Shown here piece by piece: positions 45,398 to 52,863 of a stretch of DNA of 64,000 bases. This DNA comes from Micromonospora cremea (GTDB lineage: Bacteria; Actinomycetota; Actinomycetes; Mycobacteriales; Micromonosporaceae). Location: the NCBI RefSeq assembly GCF_900143515.1, contig NZ_FSQT01000002.1, positions 3,845,501-3,909,500 of the forward strand, in the 5' to 3' direction. The notes under the pieces were generated by a model. The model saw only the letters and a program-made list of their open reading frames with translations, had not been told where the DNA came from and ran no database searches. Made by a program: the position numbers and the translations under genes. Each line of letters opens with the position of its first letter. The first letter of the stretch is position 1.

Positions 45398-46066
45398 ATG
45401 CGGGTACTGGTGGTGGAGGACGAGCGCAACCTCGCCGACGCGATCGCGCGCGGGTTGCGCAAGCGGGGGATGGCGGTCGACGTGGCCTACGACGGCGACG
45501 CCGGCCACGAGGCGGCGTTCGTCACCCGGTACGACGTGGTCGTGCTGGACCGCGACCTGCCCGGCGTGCACGGCGACCAGATCTGCGCCGACCTGGCCGC
45601 CTCCGGCGCGCTGACCCGGGTGCTGATGCTGACCGCGAGTGGCACGGTCGCCGACCGGGTGGAGGGGTTGCAGCTCGGCGCCGACGACTACCTGCCCAAA
45701 CCGTTCGCCTTCGACGAGCTGGTCGCCCGGGTGCAGGCGCTGGGCCGGCGGGCCACCCCGGCCGCGCCGCCGGTGCTCGAACTGGCCGATCTGGTGCTCG
45801 ATCCGGCCCGCCGGGTCGCCACGAGGGCCGGCGTGCCGGTCGACCTGACGAACAAGGAGTTCGGGGTGCTCAGCGAGCTGCTCAAGGCGCGCGGCGCGGT
45901 GGTCTCCAGCGAGGAGCTGCTGGAACGGGTCTGGGACGCCAACACGGACCCGTTCACCACGATCGTCCGGGTCACCGTGATGACGCTGCGCAGGAAGCTC
46001 GGTGATCCACCGCTGATCGAGACGGTGGTCGGCGCGGGTTACCGTACCGCCGAGGTGGTCCAGTGA
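45398..46066 (+). CDS. OmpR-family response regulator
   Basis: A 222-residue regulator: receiver domain with phospho-acceptor Asp51 (VVLDRDLPG), acidic pair EDE at 8-9, Lys near 101 (LPKPF), and an OmpR/PhoB winged helix (about 128-220, ending GAGYRTAEVVQ). The ATG follows GAGGAGG. Its stop codon overlaps the first base of a 59-bp tandem repeat that separates it from the kinase gene. Target genes are unknown; the divergent C39 peptidase gene is a candidate. Confidence 0.93.
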   Translation: MRVLVVEDERNLADAIARGLRKRGMAVDVAYDGDAGHEAAFVTRYDVVVLDRDLPGVHGDQICADLAASGALTRVLMLTASGTVADRVEGLQLGADDYLPKPFAFDELVARVQALGRRATPAAPPVLELADLVLDPARRVATRAGVPVDLTNKEFGVLSELLKARGAVVSSEELLERVWDANTDPFTTIVRVTVMTLRRKLGDPPLIETVVGAGYRTAEVVQ

Positions 46067-46180
46067 GCGCGAGGAGTGAGCCGGGTTTGCGAGCCTCGCA
46101 GTCGCGAACCGAGGTCGTGCTGTGAGCGCGAGGAGTGAGCCGGGTTTGCGAGCCCCGCAGTCGCCGGGCGAGGTCGTGCT
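46063..46180 (+). repeat. Two tandem 59-bp repeat units at the regulator-kinase junction
   Basis: Unit 1 is 46063-46121 and unit 2 is 46122-46180; they differ at 5 positions. Each starts GTGAGCGCGAGGAGTGAGCC and ends GAGGTCGTGCT. The first GTGA overlaps the regulator stop and the bases after the second unit are the kinase GTGA start, so removing both units would leave the common GTGA overlap. I recall this starting string as common in Micromonospora genomes. Confidence 0.85.
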
Positions 46181-47362
46181 GTGACCGGTCGGGGCCGTCT
46201 GCGGCCCACCCTGCGGTTGCGGTTGACCGTGCTCAACGGTGTGCTGCTGATCGGCGCGGGAGCGATCCTGGTGCTGCTGGCCTGGCTGCTGGTTCGCGAC
46301 GCGTTGCGACCCACCGACGAGCTGCTGCCGGGCACGACCGTGGTGCTGTCCGACGGCCGGGTGCTCGACGCCGCTCAGTGGCAGCGCCAGTTGGTCGACG
46401 CCGCCTCCGGGGAGTTGCTGGCCAAGGGGCTGGTCGCGCTGCTGGCGATCAGCGTGGTCGGGGTGGCCGGCGCGTACGCGGTGGCGGGCCGGGCTCTGCG
46501 TCCGCTGCACCAGGTCACCGCGACCGCGCAGCGGCTCGGCGAGGCCACCCTGGACCAGCGGATCGGCTACTCGGGCGCCGACGACGAGGTGGCCGAGCTG
46601 GCCAAGACCTTCGACGCCATGCTGGACCGGATCGCGTCCGCGTTCGAGGCGCAGAAGCGTTTCGTGGCCAATGCCTCGCACGAGCTGCGTACTCCGCTCG
46701 CCGTGATGCGGACCGAGATCGACGTGACGCTCAGCGACGACGATGCGGACGCCGCCGAGTACCGCCGGATGGCGACGGTGGTCCGGGACGCCTCGGAGCG
46801 GGCCAACGGCCTGGTCGACGCGCTGCTGGTGCTGGCCCGTAGCGAGGCGCAGGCGGGGCGGCGGCTCGGCCGCCGCACCGAGTGTGACCTTGCCACCGGC
46901 ACGGCCAACGCACTGTCGGCGATGCGCCGCGAGGTGGAGCGGATCGGCCTGCGGGTGCAAACCTCGCTGGAGTCCGCGCCGGTGGTCGGCGACCCGGGGC
47001 TGCTCGACCGGCTGGCCGGCAACCTGATCGAGAACGCGGTTCGCTACAACCACCTGCACGGGCGGCTCTGGGTGCGCACCGGCACCGACCGCGAACGCTC
47101 CTGGCTGGTGGTGGGCAACACCGGTTTCGAGGTGGACCAGGCCGACGTGCCGGGGCTGTTCGAGCCGTTCCGGCGCGGCGGCCGGGAACGCACCGGGGCC
47201 CGTGGCTCGGGCCTGGGGCTGTCCATCGTCCGGGCGGTCTGCGATGCCCACGGCGGCACGGTGCGGGTGATCGCGCAGCCCGGCGGGGGCCTGGAGGTGA
47301 CGGTCACCCTGCCGTCGGCGGACGCTCCGGCGGTGACCGGCCCGGCGCCCACCGTCGGCTGA
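46181..47362 (+). CDS. Sensor histidine kinase
   Basis: A 393-residue membrane kinase: helix 1 (about 16-38), an outer loop of only about 40 residues, helix 2 (about 83-103), HAMP (about 104-155), HisKA with His167 (NASHELRTP), and HATPase with N box GNLIENAVRYN, G boxes GSGLGLSIV. The short outer loop suggests sensing within or near the membrane. GTG 46181 directly follows the second 59-bp repeat unit; GAGG of that unit lies about 9 nt upstream. Confidence 0.92.
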   Translation: MTGRGRLRPTLRLRLTVLNGVLLIGAGAILVLLAWLLVRDALRPTDELLPGTTVVLSDGRVLDAAQWQRQLVDAASGELLAKGLVALLAISVVGVAGAYAVAGRALRPLHQVTATAQRLGEATLDQRIGYSGADDEVAELAKTFDAMLDRIASAFEAQKRFVANASHELRTPLAVMRTEIDVTLSDDDADAAEYRRMATVVRDASERANGLVDALLVLARSEAQAGRRLGRRTECDLATGTANALSAMRREVERIGLRVQTSLESAPVVGDPGLLDRLAGNLIENAVRYNHLHGRLWVRTGTDRERSWLVVGNTGFEVDQADVPGLFEPFRRGGRERTGARGSGLGLSIVRAVCDAHGGTVRVIAQPGGGLEVTVTLPSADAPAVTGPAPTVG

Positions 47363-47409
47363 CCCGTCCGCCGCGAACGGGGTTGCGGGCGGCGCTCACC
47401 CGATGGCAA

Positions 47410-47432
47410 GATCACGTCGTCAGCTCGTGATC
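47410..47432. promoter_or_regulatory. Inverted repeat GATCACG-N9-CGTGATC
   Basis: A perfect 7-bp dyad lies between the kinase stop and the 14-codon ORF, in the right place for an operator of the VOC genes. The regulator is unknown. Confidence 0.4.
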
Positions 47433-47448
47433 GAAAGGGGGTGCGTCG

Positions 47449-47493
47449 ATGTCCAGTATCACCGACTCCGCGCCCCGGGTCTTCCTCGGCTGA
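47449..47493 (+). CDS. 14-residue leader ORF upstream of the VOC pair
   Basis: ATG 47449 is preceded at 6 nt by the strong GAAAGGGGG site and encodes MSSITDSAPRVFLG then TGA, 44 bp before the first VOC gene. Its placement and RBS suggest a regulatory leader peptide, but it could be a chance ORF. Confidence 0.4.
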   Translation: MSSITDSAPRVFLG

Positions 47494-47537
47494 CCCCCGG
47501 AGGCGGAGCGTCCCCATCCAGCACGGAGGGAACACCC

Positions 47538-47945
47538 GTGTATCCACGGATCCGCAACATCAGTTTCGACTGTCATGACACGTACGCCCTGGCCGGGTTC
47601 TGGTCGTCGGTGCTCGGGTACGCCCGGCACCCCGACGACGTCCCGGGTGATCCGGAGGCGGCGCTGCTGCCACCGGGCGAGGCGACCCCGAACCTGTTCT
47701 TCCAGGCGGTGCCGGAGGACAAGGTGACCAAGAACCGGCTGCACATCTGCCTGGAACCGGTGGAACGGACCAGGGATGAGGAGATCGAGCGGGTGCTCGG
47801 CCTCGGGGCCACTCTGGTCGCCGACCGGCGGCACGCCGACGGTACGGGCTGGGCGGTGCTCGCCGACCCGGAGGGGAACGAGTTCTGCGTGGTACGCAGC
47901 GCCGGAGAGCGTGTCCCTGTCACCACTGTGGAGGACCAACCGTGA
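47538..47945 (+). CDS. VOC-family protein (tandem copy 1)
   Basis: A 135-residue VOC-fold protein of the type that opens NISFDCHDTYALAGFWSSVLGY and ends LADPEGNEFCVV. Metal-ligand positions are partly kept (His in DCHDTY, Glu in EGNEF). GTG 47538 is preceded by GGAGGG. It overlaps copy 2 through GTGA. Substrate unknown; this subtype is often annotated as glyoxalase-like without proof. Confidence 0.85.
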   Translation: MYPRIRNISFDCHDTYALAGFWSSVLGYARHPDDVPGDPEAALLPPGEATPNLFFQAVPEDKVTKNRLHICLEPVERTRDEEIERVLGLGATLVADRRHADGTGWAVLADPEGNEFCVVRSAGERVPVTTVEDQP

Positions 47946-48361
47946 GTTCGAAGATCCACAACATCAGCATCGACTGTCACGACACGTACGCGCTGGCCGG
48001 CTTCTGGTCGCAGGTCTTCGACTGCCCCAGGCAGCCCGACGACTTCCCCGGCGACCCCGAGGCGATGCTCCTGCCGCCGGGCGGGCCGGAGGTGCTCTTC
48101 ATCGCCGTACCCGAGGGCAAGGCGGTGAAGAACCGGCTGCACCTGGACCTCCAGCCCACCGACCGGACCCGCGCCGAGGAGGTCGAGCGGCTGCTCGGCA
48201 TCGGCGCGGTGCACGTCGCCGACCAGATCGGGCCGACCGGCGGGGGCTGGGTGGTGCTCGCCGACCCGGAGGGCAACGAGTTCTGCGTGCTCGGCAACGT
48301 GGCGGAGCGGGCGGCGGCAGCCGCGGCGCGGGCCGCCGCGGAGGACGGCGAACCGGCCTGA
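47942..48361 (+). CDS. VOC-family protein (tandem copy 2)
   Basis: A 139-residue paralog of copy 1, about 60% similar by eye (KIHNISIDCHDTYALAGFW, PDDFPGDPEAMLLPPGG, VVLADPEGNEFCVLG). The C-terminus is an Ala/Glu-rich tail. GTG start overlaps copy 1. The pair may form a heterodimer. Clear tandem duplication. Confidence 0.85.
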   Translation: MSSKIHNISIDCHDTYALAGFWSQVFDCPRQPDDFPGDPEAMLLPPGGPEVLFIAVPEGKAVKNRLHLDLQPTDRTRAEEVERLLGIGAVHVADQIGPTGGGWVVLADPEGNEFCVLGNVAERAAAAAARAAAEDGEPA

Positions 48362-48380
48362 CCGCCGGCGTACGGCACGA

Positions 48381-48410
48381 GGCCCCGGCCACCCTCGGGT
48401 GGCCGGGGCC
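48381..48410. terminator. Bidirectional terminator
   Basis: GGCCCCGGCCACCC (48381-48394) pairs with GGGTGGCCGGGGCC (48397-48410), probably closing with a 4-nt CTCG loop, between convergent genes. Confidence 0.75.
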
Positions 48411-48428
48411 CCGGTCGGTCCGTACGGC

Positions 48429-49232
48429 TCAGGAGCGCTGCTCGACCTGGCCCCGGATGGTGGCCAACTCGCTCGTCGCCTCCGCGCCGGACTTGAAGAA
48501 CATCACCACCAGACCCACGCTGCCCTTGTCGGCCCAGACGCAGACGCCCAGCGGCACACCGTCGGCCTTGCCGTCGCCGCAGCGCGCCTCGCCACCGAGT
48601 GGACCGGGCTCGACGGCTGCCATGGTGGCCACCCCGAGCTCGGTGGAGAGCCCGGTCACCGCGGTGTCCAGCTCCTTCTTCGGGTCCGCCATCAGGCCGG
48701 ACGTGCCGGCGATCATGACCAGGTCCTGCTTGGCCGGGTCACCGTAGAAGGCGCCGACGGCGCTGGTCTCGTTCTGCACCGTCGACTTCATCTCGGCGAC
48801 CAGATCGTCGGAGAGCTTCTGCAACTCCGGGTCGTCGATCTTCGGCCGGCCGGCGAGGGTGGTCGGCGCGACCACCCGCGTGTTGGTGGCGTCGACGACC
48901 TCACCCACCTCGTCCTTGACCGCGAACCAGGTGATCGCCGCTCCACCGAGGCAGAGCACCAGCACCACGGCCAGCACGATCAGCACGATCTTGCCGACCT
49001 TCGACTTCTTCGCCGGCGGCGGGCCGCCGGCCAGGCTCGGGTCACCGTACGGCTGGCCCGGCTGCGCGGGCGGGAAGCCCTGCTGGGCGGGCGGGAAGCC
49101 CTGCTGGGCGGGCGGGAAGCCCTGCTGTGCGGGCGGGAAGCCCGGCTGCTGCGGCGACCAGTCACCCGGCTGCTGCGGCGGGGGAGGGGAGTTGTGCGGC
49201 GGGCCGTAGGGGGTGGCCGGCGGCTGGGACAT
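48429..49232 (-). CDS. Proline-rich, single-pass membrane protein of unknown function
   Basis: A 267-residue protein. Residues 1-75 are Pro/Gln-rich and contain four copies of QQGFPPA-type heptads; one membrane helix follows (about 82-104), then a 165-residue outer domain. N-terminus cytoplasmic is likely. The outer domain has a Cys pair (EARCGDGKADGVPLGVCVW). Such proteins are common in actinobacteria and unassigned. The RBS GGAG precedes ATG 49232. Confidence 0.8.
   Translation of the reverse strand: MSQPPATPYGPPHNSPPPPQQPGDWSPQQPGFPPAQQGFPPAQQGFPPAQQGFPPAQPGQPYGDPSLAGGPPPAKKSKVGKIVLIVLAVVLVLCLGGAAITWFAVKDEVGEVVDATNTRVVAPTTLAGRPKIDDPELQKLSDDLVAEMKSTVQNETSAVGAFYGDPAKQDLVMIAGTSGLMADPKKELDTAVTGLSTELGVATMAAVEPGPLGGEARCGDGKADGVPLGVCVWADKGSVGLVVMFFKSGAEATSELATIRGQVEQRS
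49066..49149. repeat. Four tandem 21-bp units within the proline-rich gene
   Basis: Units of GCGGGCGGGAAGCCCTGCTG plus one base start at 49066, 49087, 49108 and 49129; units 1-2 are identical and units 3-4 differ slightly. They encode the QQGFPPA repeats and could vary in copy number between strains. Confidence 0.85.
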
Positions 49233-49401
49233 CAGTCAGCTCCAAGATCGGATGGCAAAGCGGGTGATCTTAACCCGGCGACGGACCCTCGCGTTACCCC
49301 TGCCGCAGCTCCCCCGCTGTCCGGCGGGCCAGAAACGATCGCGGTGGCCGGGCCCGTCCACGAGGACGGTCCGACCACCGCGACGGTGGTGCTGCGACCG
49401 G

Positions 49402-51471
49402 TCAGGCGGGCAGGCTCGCCGCCCCGCGGGGCAGGAACCGCTGGCCGGTGACGCGCTCGCTGGTGCCGGTCCGGTCCAGGTACGGCGTGACGCCGCCCAG
49501 GTGGAACGGCCAGCCGGCACCGAGGATCATGCACAGGTCGATGTCCTGCGCCTCGGCGACCACGCCCTCGTCCAGCATCAGCCGGATCTCCTGCGCGAGC
49601 GCGTCGAGCGCGTTCTGCCGTACCTGCTCGGCGGTCAGCGGCTGGTCACCGACCACGAGCAGCTTGGCGACCTCCTCGTTGACCTTCTCGTCGACCACGA
49701 TGGGCTGGCCGGAGTCGGCGATCCGCTTGAGGTTCTCGCTGACGCCGAACCGGTCCGGGTACGCCGTGTGCAGGGTGCCCCCCACGTGGTACGCGACGGC
49801 CGGCCCGACCAGCTGGAGCAGGGCGAGCGGGCGCATCGGCAGGCCCAGCGGGTCCAGCGCGCTGTTCGCCACCTCCAGCGGGGTGCCGGCGTCGACGGCG
49901 GCGAAGACGGTGCCCAGGAAGCGGGTGAGCAGCCGGTTCACCACGAACGCCGGCGCGTCCTTCACCAGCACCGAGGACTTCTTCAGCTGCTTGCCCACCG
50001 CGAACGCGGTGGCCAGCGTCGCGTCGTCGGTCCGCTCACCCCGGACGATCTCCAGCAGCGGCAGCACGGCCACCGGGTTGAAGAAGTGGAAGCCGACCAC
50101 CCGCTCCGGGTGCTCCAGCTCCGCGGCCATCTCGGTGATGGAGAGCGAGCTGGTGTTGGTGGCGAGCACCGCCTCCGGGGAGACGATCTTCTCCAGCTCG
50201 GCCCAGACCTGCTTCTTGACGCCCAGGTCCTCGAAGACCGCCTCGATGACGAAGTCGGCGTCGGCGAAGGCGCTCTTGTCGACCGTGCCGCTGACCAGGC
50301 CGTACAGCTTGGCGGCGGTGCCCTTGTCCATCCGGCCCTTGGTGACGGCCTTCTCGATCTGGGTGTGCACGTAGCCGACGCCCTTGTCCACCCGGGACTG
50401 GTCCAGGTCGGTCATCACGACCGGCACCTGGAGACGGCGGGCGAACAGCAGCGCCAGCTGACTGGCCATCAGGCCGGCGCCGACGATGCCGACCTTGGTG
50501 ACCGGGCGGGCCAGGCCCTTGTCCGGTGCGCCGGCCGGCCGCTTGGCCCGCCGCTGCACCAGGTCGAAGGCGTACAGGCCGCTGCGCAGCTCCTCGGAGA
50601 AGACCAGGTCCGCGAGGGCCTCGTCCTCGGCGGCGGTGCCGGCGGCGAAGTCGCCGTCCTTCGCCGTCTCCAGCAGGTCCAGAGCCTTGTACGCGGCCGG
50701 GACCGCGCCGTGCAGCCGCTGGTTCAGCGTCTCCCGGGCGAAGTACAGCACGCCCGCCCACATGTCCTTGTCGACCTCGGGCCGGGTCACGCTGACCTGG
50801 CCCCGCACCACGCCGGCGGCCCACTCCAGGGACCGCTCCAGGAAGTCGGCCGGCTCCAGCAGCACATCCGCGATGCCCAGCTCGGCGGCCTGCTTCGGCT
50901 TGAGCATCTTGTTCTGCATCAGCGGGTTCTGGATGATCACCTGGGTGGCGGCGGGGATGCCGATCAGGTTCGGCAGCAGCTGGGTGCCACCCCACCCGGG
51001 GACCAGACCGAGGGAGACCTCGGGCAGCGCCAGCGCTGCGGCGCCGCCGGAGAGCGTCCGGTAGTGGCAGTGCAGCGCCAGCTCCAGGCCGCCACCCATC
51101 GCGGCGCCGTTGACGAACGCGAACGTGGGCACGGTGCTGTCCTTGAGCCGGGCGAAGACCCGGTGGCCGAGCCGGCCGATCTCCAGCGCCTGCGCACGGT
51201 CGGCGAGCTGCGGCAGGCCGACGATGTCCGCGCCCACGCAGAAGATGTACGGCTTACCGGTGACCGCGATGAACGCCGGATCGGCGGCGAGTGCGGCGGT
51301 GATCGCCTCGTCCAGGCTGGTCAGCCCGGCCGGGCCGAAGGTGTTCGGCTTGGTGTGGTCGAAGCCGTTGTCCAGCGTGATCAGGGCGGCGGGTCGATCC
51401 AGCCCCGGCACGTTCACCTGGCGCAGCAGCGCCTTCGTGACGACCTCGTTCGGTGCGGCGAGCGCGCTCAC
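49402..51471 (-). CDS. fadB: Bifunctional enoyl-CoA hydratase/3-hydroxyacyl-CoA dehydrogenase (FadB/FadJ type)
   Basis: A 689-residue beta-oxidation multienzyme subunit: crotonase domain (1-180, GGGLELALHCH and PEVSLGLVPGWGGTQLL), linker, then an NAD-binding dehydrogenase (KVGIVGAGLM near 325, with DLDQSR) and C-terminal 3HCDH domains (from about 500, VVNRLLTRFL). The GTG at 51471 overlaps the thiolase stop (GTGA). With the thiolase it forms the trifunctional complex. The nucleotide site reads GAGLMAS rather than GAGLMGA. Confidence 0.93.
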   Translation of the reverse strand: MSALAAPNEVVTKALLRQVNVPGLDRPAALITLDNGFDHTKPNTFGPAGLTSLDEAITAALAADPAFIAVTGKPYIFCVGADIVGLPQLADRAQALEIGRLGHRVFARLKDSTVPTFAFVNGAAMGGGLELALHCHYRTLSGGAAALALPEVSLGLVPGWGGTQLLPNLIGIPAATQVIIQNPLMQNKMLKPKQAAELGIADVLLEPADFLERSLEWAAGVVRGQVSVTRPEVDKDMWAGVLYFARETLNQRLHGAVPAAYKALDLLETAKDGDFAAGTAAEDEALADLVFSEELRSGLYAFDLVQRRAKRPAGAPDKGLARPVTKVGIVGAGLMASQLALLFARRLQVPVVMTDLDQSRVDKGVGYVHTQIEKAVTKGRMDKGTAAKLYGLVSGTVDKSAFADADFVIEAVFEDLGVKKQVWAELEKIVSPEAVLATNTSSLSITEMAAELEHPERVVGFHFFNPVAVLPLLEIVRGERTDDATLATAFAVGKQLKKSSVLVKDAPAFVVNRLLTRFLGTVFAAVDAGTPLEVANSALDPLGLPMRPLALLQLVGPAVAYHVGGTLHTAYPDRFGVSENLKRIADSGQPIVVDEKVNEEVAKLLVVGDQPLTAEQVRQNALDALAQEIRLMLDEGVVAEAQDIDLCMILGAGWPFHLGGVTPYLDRTGTSERVTGQRFLPRGAASLPA

Positions 51472-52688
51472 TTGTTGCCCTCCCCCTGAGCCGGCTTGCT
51501 GGACCCCGTCCAGTGCGGGTTCTCCCAGATCACGGTGCCGCCCATGCCGATGCCGATGCACATGGCGGTGAGGCCGTAGCGGACCTCGGGGTGCTCGGCG
51601 AACTGGCGGGCCAGTTGGGTCATCAGACGCACGCCGGAGGAGGCCAGCGGGTGACCGATCGCGATCGCACCGCCCCACGGGTTGACCCGCGCGTCGTCGT
51701 CGGCGATGCCGAAGTGGTCGAGGAAGGCGAGGACCTGCACGGCGAAGGCCTCGTTCAGCTCGAACAGGCCGATGTCGCCGATGCTGAGCCCGGCGATGCG
51801 CAGCGCCTTCTCCGTCGACGGGATCGGGCCGACGCCCATCACCTCCGGCTCGACGCCGACGAAACCGAACGACACCAGCCGCATGGCGACCGGCAGCCCC
51901 AGCTCGCGGGCCGTGGCCTCGTCGGCCAGCAGGCTCGCGGTGGCGCCGTCGTTCAGGCCGGCGGCGTTGCCCGCGGTGACCTTGCCGTGCGGGCGGAACG
52001 GGGTCTTCAGGGTGGCGAGCTTCTCCAGCGAGGTGTCCCGCGGCGCCTCGTCCACGGTGGCCAGGCCCCAGCCGCCCTCGGCGTCGCGGATGGCAACCGG
52101 CACCAGGTCGTCCTGGAGCTTGCCGTTGGCGTACGCCTTGGCGGTCTTCTGCTGCGAGGCGAGCGCGAACGCGTCGGTGCGCGCCTTGGTGATGTGCGGG
52201 ACCAGGTCGTGCAGGTTCTCCGCGGTGGCGCCCATGACCAGCGCGGACGGGTCGACCAGCTTCTCCGCGATGATGCGCGGGTTGGGGTCGACGCCCTCAC
52301 CCATCGGGTGGCGGCCCATGTGCTCGACGCCGCCGGCGATGGCGATGTCGTACGCGCCCATGGCGATGCCACCGGCAACGGTGGTCACCGCGGTCATCGC
52401 GCCGGCGCACATGCGGTCGATGGCGAAGCCGGGAACGGTCTTGGGCAGACCGGCCAGCAGGGCGGCGGTCCGCCCGATGGTGAGGCCCTGGTCACCGATC
52501 TGGGTGGTGGCCGCGATGGCGACCTCCTCGACCCGCTCCGGCGGCAGCTGCGGGTTGCGGCGCAGCAGTTCACGGATGCAACGGATCACCAGGTCGTCGG
52601 CGCGGGTGTTGGCGTACATGCCACCCGCCTTGCCGAACGGGGTACGGACGCCGTCGACGAAGACGACATCCCGAACTTCACGGGGCAC
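51468..52688 (-). CDS. fadA: Acetyl-CoA acyltransferase (thiolase)
   Basis: A 406-residue thiolase. Catalytic Cys in RMCAGAM near 90, NEAFA near 315, the GHPL His near 350, and the CIGIGMGG Cys loop near 385 are all present. It completes beta-oxidation by cleaving 3-ketoacyl-CoA with CoA. GTG 52688 has AGGAGG upstream. First gene of the fadA-fadB operon; overlap of 4 bp. Confidence 0.95.
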   Translation of the reverse strand: MPREVRDVVFVDGVRTPFGKAGGMYANTRADDLVIRCIRELLRRNPQLPPERVEEVAIAATTQIGDQGLTIGRTAALLAGLPKTVPGFAIDRMCAGAMTAVTTVAGGIAMGAYDIAIAGGVEHMGRHPMGEGVDPNPRIIAEKLVDPSALVMGATAENLHDLVPHITKARTDAFALASQQKTAKAYANGKLQDDLVPVAIRDAEGGWGLATVDEAPRDTSLEKLATLKTPFRPHGKVTAGNAAGLNDGATASLLADEATARELGLPVAMRLVSFGFVGVEPEVMGVGPIPSTEKALRIAGLSIGDIGLFELNEAFAVQVLAFLDHFGIADDDARVNPWGGAIAIGHPLASSGVRLMTQLARQFAEHPEVRYGLTAMCIGIGMGGTVIWENPHWTGSSKPAQGEGNK

Positions 52689-52789
52689 TTGAGCCTCCTA
52701 GCCGGCACACGGGCACGTTCCCCCGGATGCTACTCGTCAGTAACCAACCCCGTCCCCATCCCCCACTGTGGCCCACCCCACACCCCGCT

Positions 52790-52854
52790 GGGTTGATCAT
52801 GAAGTTGTTGTCGCGACTCGCCGGTCCGCAGGGCGACAACTTTATGATCAACCC
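52790..52854. repeat. Long palindrome (GATCA family)
   Basis: Left arm 52790-52814 (GGGTTGATCATGAAGTTGTT start) and right arm 52833-52854 pair except for one 3-nt gap and one mismatch; 18-nt loop. It lies between the ribonuclease D and fadA genes, both minus, so it is in the right place to end the rnd transcript. Confidence 0.75.
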
Positions 52855-52863
52855 TTGGGTGGG

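Noticed and set aside
44234..47251. A 1005-codon minus-strand frame
   Set aside because: Antisense to the response regulator and kinase and out of frame with the C39 gene; composition is not protein-like.
34304..48361. Prophage or integrative element
   Set aside because: No integrase, att repeat, tRNA or phage structural gene; base composition looks native.
49066..49149. Possible CRISPR-like array
   Set aside because: The 21-bp units are contiguous with no spacers and encode in-frame peptide repeats.
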